From NCBI GenBank assembly GCA_030643455.1, contig DAOWLV010000209.1, forward strand, positions 1-6,180: DNA of 6,180 bases. The letters are read 5' to 3'. This document shows positions 4,910-6,180 of the stretch, piece after piece. The DNA is from Candidatus Krumholzibacteriia bacterium. GTDB taxonomy: Bacteria > Krumholzibacteriota > Krumholzibacteriia > LZORAL124-64-63. Each line of letters begins with the position of its first letter. Position 1 is the stretch's first letter. Position numbers and translations under genes: made by a program. The notes beneath the pieces are model-generated. The model saw nothing but the letters and a program-made list of their open reading frames with translations. It was not told the DNA's origin and did no database searches.

Positions 4910-6180
4910 CATCCTGCACTCCCACACCTATTTTGGTGAGTTCATCCCGGATGCGGTCGGCAGCTTCCCAGTCCTTGTCGCCGCGGGCGGTGGTCCGCTT
5001 GACCAGAAGATCCTCCACCCTGGTGACATCCAGCCCCAGGCGGGAAGCTTTCCCGTCACGGCGTTTCACGAGCCACTGGTCGGGATCCTGACCGAAGCAG
5101 CCGAGAACGGCCGCCACCTCCTCCATGTCGCTCACGAATCGTTCGATGGTCAGATACCGGACGGCCTTGCTGACGCCCTTACCAGAATCGAGCAGACCGT
5201 TGACTTCGCCCAGAGGTTTGCTCAGCGCTCCGAGTGCCCCGCTGGTGTTGAAGTCGTTGCGCATGTGGGCGACAAATGCCTCCAGCATTCCCGCGACCGC
5301 ACCGGCGACCGGTTCTTCGTTGCCGGGCTTTTTTGCGGAAACCAAAAAACCGCGAGCCTGCGAAAGCGTCGAGTAGATGTAGGCCAAACGGTCGTCGGCT
5401 TCCTCCAGTCCGGGAAACCGCACCTGCTTGCGCAGATCATCGGTGGGCGTTTCGGTTTCGCAGGCGGGGCAGCGACCGCTCTCCTGGCCGTCCTTATCCA
5501 TCGGAGCCTCGCAGGCGGGGCACTTGACCTCGACCTCGAAGTTGAGCCCGCTCCGGTAGTGCACCGTCAACAGGAAATAGCGCACCACTTCGGGATCGTA
5601 CAGCCCCGTGATTTCCCTGGTGGTGAAAAAGTTGCCCAGGCTCTTGGACATCTTCTCCCCCGCGAAATCGATGAACCCGTTGTGCGACCAGTAACGGGCA
5701 AACGTATCCTCGCCGTGGGCGCCCTGGCTCTGGGCGATCTCGTTTTCGTGGTGCGGAAAGATCAGGTCGCGTCCTCCACCATGGATGTCGAAGCTGTCGC
5801 CCAGATGTGCGGAGCTCATGGCCGAGCATTCGATGTGCCAACCGGGCCTCCTGTCCCCAGGGACTGTCCCAGGCGGGTTCACCAGGCTTGGCGGCCTTCC
5901 ACAGGGCAAAATCGAGAGGCGTTTCCTTGCGTTCGTCCACGTCGATGCGGCTCCCGGCGCTTTCGAGCATTTCCTCGATATTCCGCTTGCTCAGCTTGCC
6001 GTATCCCTTGAAGTTCTTGACCCGGTAGTAGACGTCGCCCTCGACTTCGTAGGCCAGGTCCTTGTCGAGGAGGCTTTGCACCAGGTCCACGATCTGGGGA
6101 ATGTGGTCGCTGACCCGGGGTTCGACATCGGGGTCGAGGATGTTCAGGTCCACCATGTCCCGCTTGTATTCGGCAGCGTA
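4878..6180 (-). CDS. cysS: Cysteinyl-tRNA synthetase, 5' end outside window, interrupted by a frameshift near 5850
   Basis: Class I aminoacyl-tRNA synthetase that charges tRNA-Cys with cysteine in the cytoplasm. About 430 residues are visible in two frames; the N-terminal part with the HIGH motif lies beyond 6180. The upstream frame runs from the edge through AEYKRDMVDLNIL, ALWKAAKPGEPAWDSPWG; the downstream frame takes over at RPGWHIECSAM (from 5849). Conserved features are zinc ligands Cys in HIEC and His/Glu in FPHHENE, the HGGGRDL loop, KMSKS within GEKMSKSLGN, the HYRSGLNF segment, the helical anticodon-binding part and the usual ending KDWEAADRIRDEL..DGPEG. An extra segment with four cysteines (5460-5522) separates the catalytic and anticodon-binding parts. 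The downstream frame alone (343 residues from 5909) is not a complete enzyme. Because the gene is normally essential and both sides are well conserved, a sequencing or assembly error is more likely than real decay; a true pseudogene with another cysS elsewhere is the alternative. Confidence -1.
5460..5522 (-). other. Four-cysteine (CPAC-x13-CPAC) zinc-knuckle insertion in CysRS
   Basis: Cysteine codons begin at 5522, 5513, 5471 and 5462 on the - strand, giving C-x2-C-x13-C-x2-C, the spacing of a small zinc ribbon. It sits after HYRSGLNFEVE and before FPGLEEADDRLAYIY, at the junction of the catalytic core with the helical anticodon-binding domain. E. coli CysRS, as I recall it, has no cysteines here. 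Both CPAC motifs use the same 14 bases (5458-5471 and 5509-5522), which hints at an internal duplication. Zinc binding is inferred from the spacing. Confidence -1.
5847..5859 (-). other. Frameshift site in cysS
   Basis: The - strand codons TGG GGA CAG (5859-5851) continue the upstream frame as PWGQ; the downstream frame needs AGG CCC GGT TGG (from 5849) to give RPGWHIEC. The family consensus here is PWG-x-G-RPGWHIEC, so two bases appear to be missing around G5850, removing the second glycine codon. The site adjoins a near-repeat, ctgtccccagg (5851-5861) and ctgtcccagg (5864-5873), and the inverted repeat GTCCC/GGGAC (5853-5864), both of which favour polymerase or assembly slippage. No slippery heptamer typical of programmed frameshifting is seen. 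Confidence -1.

Noticed and set aside
5494..5850. Continuation of the upstream cysS frame past the frameshift as a separate 220-residue protein
   Set aside because: After PWGQ the translation loses all CysRS similarity and becomes arginine-rich out-of-frame sequence, while the other frame carries the conserved motifs.
4692..6011. Long open frame of 439 codons on the + strand opposite cysS
   Set aside because: It is antisense to a clearly conserved enzyme, and its translation is compositionally odd with no recognisable domain. Long antisense frames are expected in GC-rich genes.
1..6180. tRNA or rRNA genes, CRISPR arrays, insertion sequences, integrase
   Set aside because: No regularly spaced repeats, no transposase or integrase protein motifs and no tRNA-like cloverleaf were seen on either strand.

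Overview
This 6.2 kb window is ordinary bacterial chromosome. It holds one gene end on the + strand and four genes on the - strand. The DNA is GC-rich (clearly above 60% in cysS on hand-counted lines), has Shine-Dalgarno sites of the GGAGG type, and the proteins are Gram-negative in character: exported murein hydrolases, one of them a probable lipoprotein. The small secreted protein ends in a W-x-x-(I/V)-K-x-L-(Y/F)-R type tail that I associate, from memory and without a search, with exported proteins of candidate phyla near the FCB group (Eisenbacteria or Krumholzibacteria type). The frameshift in an essential gene would fit a metagenome-assembled genome. The taxonomic placement is inference.

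Layout, left to right. 1-515 (+): C-terminal half of threonine synthase (thrC), cut by the window edge; its stop overlaps the stop of the next gene tail to tail by 18 nt. 498-2594 (-): an exported MltF-like protein with two tandem family-3 solute-binding domains followed by a lytic transglycosylase domain. 2595-2779: 185-bp intergenic with hairpins. 2780-3748 (-): a probable lipoprotein N-acetylglucosaminidase of the Bax/FlgJ-related family. 3749-3908: spacer holding a relic of a cysS 3' end and a strong terminator. 3909-4598 (-): a small secreted protein of unknown function with lower GC. 4599-4877: its leader (possible promoter, perfect 14-bp palindrome) and the cysS terminator. 4878-6180 (-): cysteinyl-tRNA synthetase (cysS), cut at its 5' end by the window edge, broken by one frameshift near 5850, and carrying an unusual four-cysteine zinc-knuckle insertion.

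How the parts fit. The two adjacent - strand enzymes should cut the peptidoglycan glycan strand by different chemistry (lytic transglycosylase and hydrolytic glucosaminidase), so they form a small cell-wall remodelling pair. The most interesting structure is at the cysS end. The last 37 nt around the cysS stop are repeated, 31 of 37 identical and in a coding-like pattern, immediately upstream of the Bax-like gene. The roughly 1.08 kb between the copies holds one secreted-protein gene with its own leader and terminators. This looks like a gene cassette inserted at the 3' end of cysS, which restored the end of cysS and left the old end behind. The ancestral order would then have been cysS directly followed by the Bax-like gene with about 50 nt between them.
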